DNA from: Daldinia sp. FL1419
Taxonomy: Eukaryota; Ascomycota; Sordariomycetes; Xylariales; Hypoxylaceae
Direction of reading: 5' to 3'
Assembly: GCA_025201765.1 (NCBI GenBank)
Contig: MU623548.1
Span: forward strand, 1-45,282
DNA: 45,282 nucleotides
Under the pieces are notes generated by a model. The model made no database searches, was not told the origin of the DNA, and was given only the letters and a program-made list of their open reading frames with translations. Position 1 is the first letter of the stretch; the number at the start of each line of letters is the position of its first letter. This document shows, piece after piece, positions 33,751 to 44,036 of this stretch. The translations under genes were made by a program, and so were the position numbers.

Positions 33751-34145
33751 CGAAAGGAGGCAATAATACATATTTAATTAATAGGAATATTTTTCTTTAA
33801 ATTACAGATAAGAATAAAATATTTAACCTTTCTATTATTATCCACAAATAGTACAATAATTTAATTAATAAATAACAATTAGGTGAAATATACAAAAAGG
33901 AATTTTATAAAATAATAAATAAATAATATAAAAATATTATAATATAATAAATAAATTTTTATATTAAAATTAATAAATTTACCTAATAAATTTAAAGTAT
34001 AATAAATTAAGTGTAATTAACGATTTTTATTAAAGTTAGATTTAAAAATAAAAATAATGGCATTTAAATTTCAAAAATTATAATAATTTTTATAAAAGTA
34101 AATATTATTATTAAGGTTAAAATATATAAGTATAAATTTGTGAGA

Positions 34146-34343
34146 ATGGAGGAACCTTAATATGATATTGTGTTTAAAGAAGGCTTTAGTTATATTTAGG
34201 AGGATATGGCTATATTCGAGAATATTGATTTAATTTGTAAGAGGATATGGCATTTGTTCGAAATTGTACGTAGAGGGAATTCCAGATTTTGAAGCAGATT
34301 TATAAGGAATAACAGGGCAACAAATAACCTCCTAAGATTTTAG
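34146..34343 (+). pseudogene. Possible decayed coding fragment, unassigned
   Basis: A 66-codon stretch from an ATG shows YDIVFKEGFSYI, then EDMAIFENIDLICKRIWHLF and EIVRRGNSRF. It has three internal stops (positions 5, 18 and 46), each of a kind that a C-to-T change of CAA, CAG or CGA would give, and a stop at 34,341. The local sequence is more G-rich than the neighbourhood. The reverse strand also has a fairly open frame here, so the coding strand is uncertain. The sequence resembles no family I know. It could be part of another transposon. Confidence 0.3.
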
Positions 34344-34845
34344 GAAATCTTTAAGAAATTCTTAATAATTAAAATGAAATATAATAAGATATAAATTTCT
34401 TATTAACATAAATTAATATAATAAAAATAAATAATAAAAAAGGAAATATATTTTAACTTTTTTTATCCCTTAAATAGTAGAAATAATAAATTCTATATAA
34501 AATTATAAAATTTTATAAGATAAAGTATGGATATCCTATTATTAATAAAAATAAACAAAGTATAAATATATTTTTAATATTATAATCCATATTATTAATC
34601 CATTTATTTTCAAAAATTATATAATAAATAATATAAATCATATTATATAAAGATTTATCATTATCAAATATTTAAAAAATAATAAATAAAATAAAAAAAT
34701 TATAATTAAAGTAATAAATTTTAATTAATAATTAAAATTTAATTTCTTTTAAAAGATTAAGAAGTAGATTGTATATAAGGATTTCTAAAGTTTATATTAA
34801 TAATATAATTTTAAAATTAATATATTTATATAATAAAACAAATAA
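34344..34845. other. AT-rich stretch, no recognisable content
   Basis: Nearly pure A/T up to the target duplication of the next LINE copy at 34,846. The + frame starting at 34,769 runs into the LINE tail and is a chance frame. Confidence 0.45.
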
Positions 34846-34858
34846 ATATAATAAAATT

Positions 34859-34859
<1 letters not shown>

Positions 34860-34889
<30 letters not shown>

Positions 34890-36403
34890 TTACTATCTCA
34901 ATTTATCTAGAATATATTACAGGTATCTGGTTCATTTTTTGGTATTTGTTCCAGGTAAGAATTATATTTTGGAGAAAACCTACCCACTGCTTATCCAATT
35001 AAACTACATTATTATAACTTTAATTTTATCTTATATTCCTATTAAAATTTACCTTTTAATAAAAATAATTAAATTTTAATATAGAAAAATATTTTATATA
35101 TTATAATATTTAAGTTTTATAAAATAATATAACAACAATTTAAATATAAAATAATAATGAAGTTTAAAATGGTTTTATTATTTTTTTTAATAAATAATAA
35201 AAGTGTTATTATATTGTAAAGAAATTATTCTGAAGGAGGGTTGGGGTATATACAATTTATATAAAATATAAATATATGTAAATGATTTTATATTATTATA
35301 AAAAACCATTATTTATTTTTATTTTTATAATTTTCTTTTTAATATTAAAATATTATATTTATTTTTTAATATAATTTAAAATAATATTGCCAATTTGTAA
35401 CCTTTCCTGGTTAACCTTAATTTTTTTTATATATTTTATTTATGTTCTATAATATTATAATATAATATTATCATATTTATTATATTTATAATTTAATATT
35501 ATTTTAAAAAATTTATTTTATTTTTATATATATATTATATTAAGTAAAAGAAAATTTGCATATTTATAAATATGTTAATATCTTTTTAATTTTATTTTGT
35601 TACTAATTTTTTTTTTAAATATTTTGGACCTTTTGTTAGAAATTATTATAGTATTTTGGATTTAATGTAATATTTTAATATTATATTATATTAAGATTAT
35701 AATTCTAATATAGTTATATATTATGAAAATAATTTGTTTATTAAAGATAAAGAATTGTATAAAAAATGTAACTATGTTTTTCCAATGTAATTTTAAGAGT
35801 TAATTATTGAAACTTTATTATGGTTTTTTTAGGGTTTTTAAGTTTTTAAGAAGTTTATTAAAGGATTATTAATAATATTTAATAATTGTTTTTATTATAT
35901 TTGATTTTTTATTTATTAGGTTTATAATTTTTATATATTTTAATAATTTTGGGAAGATTATTTGTTTTTATGTTATTAATATTATAATTATTTTATAATA
36001 TAATTTTATTTTATATTTATTTTATTAATATTTATTAATTACAATGTAGGATTTATAAAGGAATTAATTTTAAAGGGAAGTATATATATGTTACCTTATT
36101 CTTAATAATTTATATTATCTTTATATATTATTATTATAATAATTTTTTATTTAAGAAATTTAATTGGTATTAAATGTTTTGCCATTTTCCAATAATAATT
36201 CATTATAAATCTTTAATAATTTTTTAATATATTTAAATTTAAGTTTTAATAAGTACAACCTTTTTTTTAAAAATGTAATTACCTTTATTTAGGATTTCTT
36301 AATGTATATGATTGAGGAGAATAAGGAGGAGGACGAGGAGGTGGATGTGGAAGAGGGTGATTCTGATAAGTACGGTTTGGAGTAGGCGTGGAGCGATCCC
36401 GGG
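34860..36403 (-). mobile_element. 5'-truncated LINE copy with 14-bp target duplication, partly spared
   Basis: Runs from the reversed tail at 34,860 to CGATCCCGGG at 36,403. ATATAATAAAATTT flanks both sides (34,846-34,859 and 36,404-36,417). It is the longest of the dispersed truncated copies and includes the end of ORF2. Read on the minus strand from 36,403, HAYSKPYLSES and SPSSTSTSSSSSLFSS lead to a stop near 36,299. The opposite strand reads as an acidic peptide (EENKEEDEEVDVEEGDSDK), probably just the antisense of this serine-rich end. The last 110 bp are hardly mutated while the rest is strongly so. Confidence 0.9.
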
Positions 36404-36417
36404 ATATAATAAAATTT

Positions 36418-36700
36418 AATTATTTAATAAAAATTAATTAATATAAAGGTTAATAATATATTAATAATATTATATAAAAAATAAATCATTTATAAAGGTA
36501 AAGAATAGAATAGATTATATATAATATAAAGATTAAATCATTTAAATATTATTTATCTATTAATATAATAAATTTCCTATAATAATAAATATATTATAAA
36601 ATATTAAATTTATTATAAAGATAAATATTATTTATAAATTTTTAAAAATAATAATATTATAATAAATTAGATACTTATAAAAGACCTTACATGAAAACTT
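36418..36700. other. AT-rich gap between LINE copies
   Basis: A/T-rich. A short preserved island (ATGTCAGCCCTTGGGGTGACCTCC, 36,709 onward) marks the probable beginning of the long LINE copy. No other content is seen. Confidence 0.4.
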
Positions 36701-37049
36701 AAGGATTATGTCAGCCCTTGGGGTGACCTCCAGTAGAGATTATTATTATAGAAAAAAGGAAAAATAAAATAAAAACAGAAATTAAATTAAATAAAATAAA
36801 TAATATTATAATATTAATTAATAAATTAATAAAATATTTAAATTTATATTTAATAATTTAATAAAAGAAATAAAAGTAAAAAATGAAGAGATAGTAAATG
36901 TATAAAAAATATATATTAATATTGTATTAATTATAAAATAAAAATAATAATAAAATAAGATTTTTAAATTAATTAAAAAAAATAATAAATAAAAAATTGA
37001 AATTAATAAATAATATTAGGAAATGGTAAGAATAATTTTGGGTTGCAGT

Positions 37050-37400
37050 TGTTGGAGGAGTTATTAAGTTTTGGATTTTTATTATTGTAAAGATTAGTGG
37101 ATTGGATATAATTTATTAGTTTTATATTAATAGATTATTATAGAAAATTGAATTTTATTTTTATAAGCCATTTGTAAAGGATGTAAGAATAATATAGTAT
37201 TTTAAGTGTTATTGTTTTAGGTATATTATGAAATATTATAAAGAATAGTTTAGATATGGTAAATATGTAGATTTTATTTATAAAAAAAAACATTTAATGT
37301 GTAAAATATTAAAGAAGTGTTGGAATTGTGGTGGGGTATATAAGGTATGAAGTTTAAAGTGTTTGAAAATAATTAGTTAAATAAAAAAATGTAGTAAAGG
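37050..37400 (+). pseudogene. LINE ORF1 zinc-knuckle region, decayed
   Basis: ORF1 proteins bind the element's RNA. In the frame of 37,201 the translation reads FKCYCFRYIMKYYKE, then RYGKYVDFIY, KKKHLMCKILKKC and CWNCGGVYKV*SLKC. These correspond to three knuckles of the family pattern C-x2-C-x4-H-x4-C, with C changed to Y (TGT to TAT), H to Y (CAT to TAT) and W to stop (TGG to TGA). The last knuckle (37,318-37,362) is nearly complete. The region upstream is too degraded to align. The spacing of three knuckles ahead of an endonuclease ORF is typical of fungal LINEs. Confidence 0.85.
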
Positions 37401-37679
37401 AAATATATGTATATAGGTTAAGATAATTTAAAGAAAAAAATAATATTAATTACATTCCTAATATACATAGTGTTATATATAATAATTTTATATTAATAAT
37501 TTTAAAAAAAAAATAAAAAACCATATTTTTAATAAAAAAAGAATATAAAGCTTTTAAAATAAAAATATTTTAGATTTTTTTAAGGTAATTACTATAATAA
37601 ATAATGTTTTTAAATTAGAAATGAAAATAAAAAGCAAATTCTATATAAAAGTTTATTTAAAAATAAAATTTAATAATAA

Positions 37680-38500
37680 TATTCTTTCGATCTAGAACTT
37701 TCTCTATTGGGAAGATCCCGTTGCAACAATGGCTTCTAATTGAAATTACCTTAAAGAAAATAATAAATCCCCCAAAGATATTATATAAATTATATATAAA
37801 ATTATATAATTATTATAATATATTAAAATATAAAAAAAGGTTATCAAATTATATTTTAAGTTTTTAAAAATAAAAAAATACTAAATATTATAACTATTTA
37901 ACAATTTTATTTTAATAATAAAAAATTGGAATACCCCTAATCCAATAATTATAAATTAATATAATATAATACAAATTAAATTATAATTTATATATATAAA
38001 AGAATTAATTTAAAAAAAAAAGAAAGGAATGGGTTATAATTAGGTTACAATATTAACTTAAATGAAATTTAATACCCTCATTATTTAATTAATATATATA
38101 AAATTAAATTGTAACTATAAATATTTATTATTGCTAAAATTAATATTAAAAAACCTTTAAAATATAAATATAATAATAAAAGATTTTAATATATATTATC
38201 CTTTATAAAATAAAATAAAAGATATTTTAATATATTTTTAAAATCTTTAAATTAATAATTTAATAAAATTTTAAATTTATTCTAAAAATAAAAATAGTAA
38301 TTAAATAAATATAAAATTATAAAAATTTAATATTAAATTTGGTATAGGTAAATAAAAAATTTAAATATTTAAGATTAAAGGCTTTTAATTAAAAAGGATT
38401 TAATTATATTATTTAATATTTTAATATTATTATACCAAATTTGAATTTAATTTAAAATCAACCCAAACTAAAAGGTTAGGTATAAAAGCATTTAAATAAA
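37680..38500 (+). pseudogene. LINE ORF2 endonuclease domain, decayed
   Basis: The APE-type endonuclease nicks target DNA to prime reverse transcription. A spared patch at 37,684-37,740 ends in ATGGCTTCTAAT and may hold the ORF2 start. At about 37,926 KNWNTPNP fits the family's Q-E-P-W-x-N-P segment. At 38,182-38,208 DFNIYYPL* is the catalytic G-DFN-x-HHPLW block, with both His now Tyr (CAT to TAT) and Trp now stop. Further matches are obscured. Identification rests mainly on this block and its place upstream of the RT. Confidence 0.75.
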
Positions 38501-39199
38501 ATGTTTATAAAAGTGGAAGTATGGAATATAAATATGATAAAAAAATAAATAACTTTAAAAGATTTAATAAATATATGGAATATTTTATTAAAGAATTAAA
38601 AATGATTATTTTGATTATAACCTTACACTGTGCTTAACTTATAATATAATTAACATTATAATAGAAAAATAAAAATAAAATATTTTATAAAAAAATAAAA
38701 GAAATATATAAATAATAAATAAATTCAAAAATATAAAAATATTAAGAAATCTTTAATAAAATTTAAATAATATTGAAAAAAATTATGAATAAAATTAAAA
38801 AACATAGTTGAAAATTAATTTTAATAAAGAAATTAAAAAATAATAAAATTTTATAAAAAATAAAAAAATAAATTTAATTATATAATTAATAATTTATTAA
38901 AATATTTTTTAAATATTATATTATTAATTTAAAAAGAATTTATAAATTATAAATAAAAAAAGAATATAGTGTTGGGGAAGAGATTTTTCTTAAACCTTAT
39001 AATTAATTTATTTAATATCTTTAATTTCACTATATAATCAGAAAGATTTTAAAAAAATAGAATTAAAAAAGATAGAAATAGTTTTAAAAATAATTAAATT
39101 ATAAAAATTTATTATTAATAAGATTCTTTAAAATATATAAAAAACTATTATTTAAAATATTTATTATAATTATAATATAAAATTTTATATTTAGGTATT

Positions 39200-40060
39200 A
39201 CTTAAAGGTATTTTATTAAATTATAATAATAATATTATTAAAACCTAAAAAAATCTAAAGAAGAAAAAAGTTTCTTAAACATTTATAAATTAATATCGTT
39301 TTTAAAGATTATAAGAAAAATAATAAAAAAAATAATAATAAATTATATTATAATAATAGTAAAATAATATTAATTATTTTTAAAAGATTAAATAAAAAAT
39401 AAATTAATTAAATTTATAAAAATAATTATTAGAATAATAATAGAAGTTATATATATCATATGGTATGTTAGTGTTACAGCATTATTTTTGCAATTAGATA
39501 TTTTAAATGCTTTTAATAATATTATTTTATAAAAATTTATATATATTTTATATTAAAAAGGATATTTAATATAAATAATAAATTAAATTAATAATTTTAT
39601 AAAAAATAAAAGGTACAATTAGTTTTTAATAGTAAAAAAGGTAAAGCCTATTTTTTTATTATAAATATCTTTTAAAATTCTTTATTATTACTTATTTTAT
39701 TTATTATTTATATAATTATTTTATATGAAAAATTGAATTAAGAAGATATTTTGGTTATTAATTTTATGAATAATATAAATATATTAATAATAAAATATTT
39801 TGTAATTAAAAATTATATTAAATTAAAATGAATATATGGAATATACCTAGATTAAATATAGAAATATAATATAACTTTTATAATATAAAAAAATATATTT
39901 ATATATTTTATAAAAGTTTATTAAATATTATTAATAAAGATCTAATTAAATAGCTTAATTATTAAATTTAAAAAAAGTATTAAATTCCTTAAAATATATT
40001 TAAATAGGAAATTTAAATAAAATAAATATTTAAAAATGATTAAAATAAAAATGGAAAGAT
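39200..40060 (+). pseudogene. LINE ORF2 reverse transcriptase domain, decayed
   Basis: Motifs appear in order on the + strand. NIYKLISFLKIIRKIIKKII (from 39,277) is the family A-Y-R-P-I-S-L-L-x-T-x-G-K block. LQLDILNAFNNI (about 39,491) is motif A, with its first Asp kept. YILY*KGYLI*IIN and NNFIK follow. SLLLLILFIIYI (about 39,680) is motif B. LVINFMNNINIL (about 39,752) is motif C, where F-V-D-D has become F-M-N-N. YLNRKFK*NKYL (about 40,000) fits the downstream L-D-x-K-L-x-W-x-x-H-L block. Each match lines up codon for codon with the lightly mutated fragment at 2,986-3,312. The catalytic pair of Asp is lost. Confidence 0.9.
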
Positions 40061-40690
40061 AGTGGTATATTTTTTTTAAATTGGTAATACTAATATAAGA
40101 TTATGATATATTTTAAATAAAAGAAATTTATATAAAAGTGATATAAAATATAATAATATATAAAATAATAATGTAATATATTTTAAATCAAAATTATAAA
40201 TTAAAAGGTATCATTAAAAAATTAAGTATTATTTAATTAATTTATTTATAAAAAATTAATAATATATATAAGGTAATAGAAATATTATAATTGGAGATAA
40301 AGTTGGGTTATACCTTAATATACCTTTATTTAAATATAATTATAATAATAATTAAATTCTATATAAATAGTAAAGATTTTAATTTTAAAATTTAAGAAAT
40401 AAAATTGGAAATTTAAAAATAAATAGAATCTTAAAGGGTTAAAAAATAATAAAGTTTTTCTGTTATTATTTAGGTATTAAATATATATATAATAGAAATT
40501 AAAATTAAATAGAATATTAAATAAAAAGAATATTAATACCTTAAAAAAGCTCTTTTAAATCATTAAATAAAAAAATAGGAATAATATAAGAAAAACATTA
40601 TTATACCAATAACTCAATTATCACCTCTTAACATAAAAATTAATATTTAATATTTTAATTTATAAAAATATAAAATATTAATACTATTAC
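40061..40690 (+). pseudogene. LINE ORF2 post-RT region (ribonuclease H expected)
   Basis: Collinear with 585-1,010 of the left-edge copy. In that copy NRNIKxxKKC-YFKKALLNY-TKR, read on the minus strand, has the look of the A-D-x-x-A-K end of a ribonuclease H domain. In this copy stops are too dense to confirm it. The region ends where a nested LINE copy is inserted. Confidence 0.4.
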
Positions 40691-40695
40691 AAATA

Positions 40696-41547
40696 CATTT
40701 ATTTATTTATTATTTATTACTATTCCGATTTACCTAGAATATATTATAGGTATCTAATCCATCTTTTAATATTTATTCTGAATAAGAACTATATTCCAAA
40801 GAAAACCTATTTATTGCCTATCTAATTAAATTATATTATTATAATTTTAATTTTATTTTATATTCTTATTATAAAATTTATTTTTTAATAAAAATATTTA
40901 AACCTTAATATGAAAAAATATTTAATATATTATAATATCCAAATTTCATAAAATGATATAACAACAACCCAAATATAAGGCAACAATAAAATCTAAAATA
41001 ATTTTATTATTTTTTTTAATAAATAATAAAAATATTATTATATTATGAAAAGGTTATTCTAGAAGAGGATTAGGGTATATATAATTTATATAAAATATGA
41101 ATATATATGAATAACTTTATACTTTTATAAAAAACCATTATTTATACTTATTTTTATAATTTTCTTTTTAATATCACAATATTATATTTACTTTCCAAAA
41201 TGATTTAAAATAATATTATAAATTTATAACCTTTCTTAACTAATTTTAACCTTTTTTATATACCTTATTTACATTTTACAATATTATAATATAATATTAC
41301 CATACCTATCACATTCACAATCCAATATTACCTCAAAAAAATCTACTTTATTTTTATATATATATTATATTAAATAAAAAAAAGTTTATATATTCAAAAT
41401 ATTCTATTATTTCTCCAATTTTATTTTATTACTAATCTTCTTTAAATATTTTAATCCCTTCGTTGGAAACTATCACAGCGTCTTGGACCTAATACAATAC
41501 TTCAATGTCGTGTTGCGCCGGGACTACAATCCCGGTGCGGCTGCACG
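40696..41547 (-). mobile_element. Nested LINE copy with target duplication, GC-rich inner end
   Basis: A reversed truncated copy inside the long LINE. TATTACAAATA occurs on both sides (40,685-40,695 and 41,548-41,558). The last 85 bp (41,460-41,545) are the least mutated piece of this 3' region and include CGCCGGGACTACAATCCCGG, a 5-bp-stem hairpin. In other copies the same place reads TGGAATTATAATCCCAATAT or worse. Confidence 0.9.
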
Positions 41548-41859
41548 TATTACAAATATGTATTAAAAAAATAAGATTAAAATTTTTTTTTTAATAGAAA
41601 GATTTTTAAAATAGATATTTTTAAATATAAATATAATAAAAAAAATAATATAATATATAATTCTTAAATATTTTAAATATATTTTAATACAAGCCTATTT
41701 TAAATAAAATTTAATTTTAAAAACTTTTTTAATTAATATAAATTATAAAAAAATATTATTTAATCTTAATAAAACCCCATTAATAATTCATTAATTCCTT
41801 AAATAAATTTAATTACTTATATATAAAATAATATTATAACTTATTTAATATAAATATTT

Positions 41860-41976
41860 GATAGGCGGCGGGTAGGTTTTCTCCGGAACACGGTTCCTAC
41901 CTGGAACAAATACTAAAGGATGGACCGGATACCTGTAATATATTTTAGGTAAATTGGAATAGTAATAAATAAATAA
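41860..41976 (+). mobile_element. Nested 117-bp LINE 3' end
   Basis: Starts GATAGGCGGCGGGTAGG and ends in AATAAATAAAT. ATATAAATAYTT is duplicated (41,848-41,859 and 41,977-41,988, one transition). It is only lightly mutated (CTCCGGAACACGGTTCCTACC, GGATGGACCGGATACC), so it shows the ancestral 3' end: GGAACAAATACTAAAGG, then GGTAAATTGGAATAG. Confidence 0.9.
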
Positions 41977-43614
41977 ATATAAATACTTTTAGAAATTTCA
42001 CACTAAGCAAGAAAAATTCATAATTAAATAAAAAATATAAATAATAATATATTAGTGGAATCCTCTAAAAGAACCACATTTATCCGGGATTATTTTATAT
42101 TTATTTTAAATTATATTTATTGAAATTATTCTCCTTTATATCCACTTCTTTATCCTCCTCCTTATTTTCCTTAATTATATATACTAAAAAATCTTAAATA
42201 AGAATAAATATATTTTTAAAAAAAGATTATATTTATTAAGGCTTAAATTTAAATATATTAGAAAATTATTAAAGATTTATAACGAATTACTATTAAAAAT
42301 AGTAAAATATTTAATATTAATGAAATCTCTTAAATAAAAAATTATTATAATAATAAGATATAAAATAATATAGATTATTAAAAATAAAATGATATATATA
42401 TATTTCCTTCTAAAATTAATTTCCTTATAAACCTTATATTATAATTAATAAGTATTAATAAAATGGATATAAAATGGGATTATATTATAGAATAATTATG
42501 GTATTAATAATATTAAAATAAATATTCTTTTTAAAATTATTAAAATATATGAAAATTATGGACCTAATAAATAAGGGATTGAATATAATAAAAATAATTA
42601 TTAAATATTATTAATAATCTTTTAATAAGTTTTTTAAAGGTTTAAAAATTTTAAAAAAATTACAATAAAACCTTAATAATTAATTTCCAGAATTACGCTG
42701 GAAAGGTATAATTATACTTTTTATACAATTCCTTATCCTTAACAAATAAATTATTTTTATAATATGTAATTATATTGGAATTATAATTTTAATATAATAT
42801 AATATTAAAATATTATATTAAATTTAAAATATTATAATAATTTTTAATAATAGGATTAAAATATTTAAAGAAAATTAATAATGGAATAAAATTGGAAAAA
42901 TAATAAAATATTTATAAATATATAGGTTTTTTGTTATTTAATATAGTATATATATAAAAACAAAATAGGGTTTTTAAGATAATATTAAATTATAAATGTA
43001 ACGGACATAATGATATTATATTATAATATTATAAAATATAAATAAGATATATAAAAAGGATAGAAATTAATTGGGAAAAATTATAAATTAATAATATTAT
43101 TTTAAGTTATTTTAGAAAATAAATATAATATTATAGTGTTAAAAAAAGATTATAAAAATAAGAATAAATAATGGTTTTTTATAAAGATATGAAATTATTC
43201 ATATATATTTATATTTTATATAAATTATATATATTTTAGCTTTTTTTGGAATAATTCTTTTATAATGTAATAATATTTTTATTATTTATTAAAAAAAATA
43301 ATGAAGTTATTTTAGATTTTGTTATTGCTTTATACTTAGACTATTATTATATTATTTTATAAAGTCTGAATATTATAAGATATTAAGTGTTTTTTTTTAT
43401 ATTAAGGTTTGATTATTTTTATTGGAGGGTGAGTTCTAATAGGAATATAGGGTAAAACCAAAATTATGGTAATATAATTTGATTAGATAAATGGTGGGTA
43501 GGATTTTTCCGGAACATAGTTCCTACTTGGAATAAATATTAAAAGATGGACTGGATACCTGTAATATATTCTAGGTAAATCGGAGTAGTAATAAATAAAT
43601 AATAAATAAATAAA

Positions 43615-44036
43615 TTTATATATATTTATACCTTATATAGATTATATATATCCTAACCTTTTTCTAAAATAACTTCTTTATAATATAATAATATTTTTAT
43701 TATTTATTAAAAAAAAATAATAAAATTATTTTAGATTTTATTATTATTTTATATTTGGGTTATTATTATACCATTTCATAAAGTTTAGGCATTATAATAT
43801 ATTAAATATTCTTTTATATTAAAGTTTAATTATTTCTATTAAAAGGTAAATATTAATAAAAATATAAAGTAAAATTAAAATTATGATAATGTAATTTAAT
43901 TAAATAAGTAATAAATAGGTTTTTTCTGGAATATGGTTCCTATTTGGAATAAATATTAAAAGATAGACTGGATACCTGTAATATGTTTTAAATAAATTGG
44001 AGTAGTAATAAATAAATAAATAATAATAAATAAATA
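43615..44036 (+). mobile_element. 5'-truncated LINE 3' end following the long copy
   Basis: Tandem second 3' end in the same direction, from TATATATTTATACCTTATAT through CTGGAATATGGTTCC (43,925) to the AATAAATAAATAATAAT tail at about 44,036. Target duplication is not resolvable in the A/T repeats. Confidence 0.75.

Larger units (their letters stand above)
36701..43614 (+). mobile_element. Long LINE copy (ORF1, ORF2, 3' tail), with two nested truncated copies
   Basis: The domains come in the order of APE-type fungal LINEs of the Tad1/I-like group: ORF1 with CCHC knuckles, endonuclease, reverse transcriptase, post-RT region, 3' untranslated region, and an AATA-type tail at about 43,590-43,614. 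Removing the nested copies (40,696-41,547 and 41,860-41,976) joins the ORF2 end to the same 3' region that all other copies share, and the left-edge copy confirms the order. The 5' end is not defined. Net length is about 5.9 kb, near the usual size. It is thoroughly RIP-mutated and cannot be active. Confidence 0.85.

Noticed and set aside
36312..36387. Acidic peptide ending in a stop on the + strand, looking like a transposase C-terminus
   Set aside because: It lies antisense in a LINE copy whose 3' tail orientation and collinear relatives place the sense strand on minus, where a serine-rich ORF2 end reads through to a stop.
41515..41545. GGGACTACAATCCCGG, considered as a tRNA T-arm or SINE B box
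   Set aside because: The loop has the wrong length and sequence, no A box is present upstream, and the site lies inside LINE sequence.
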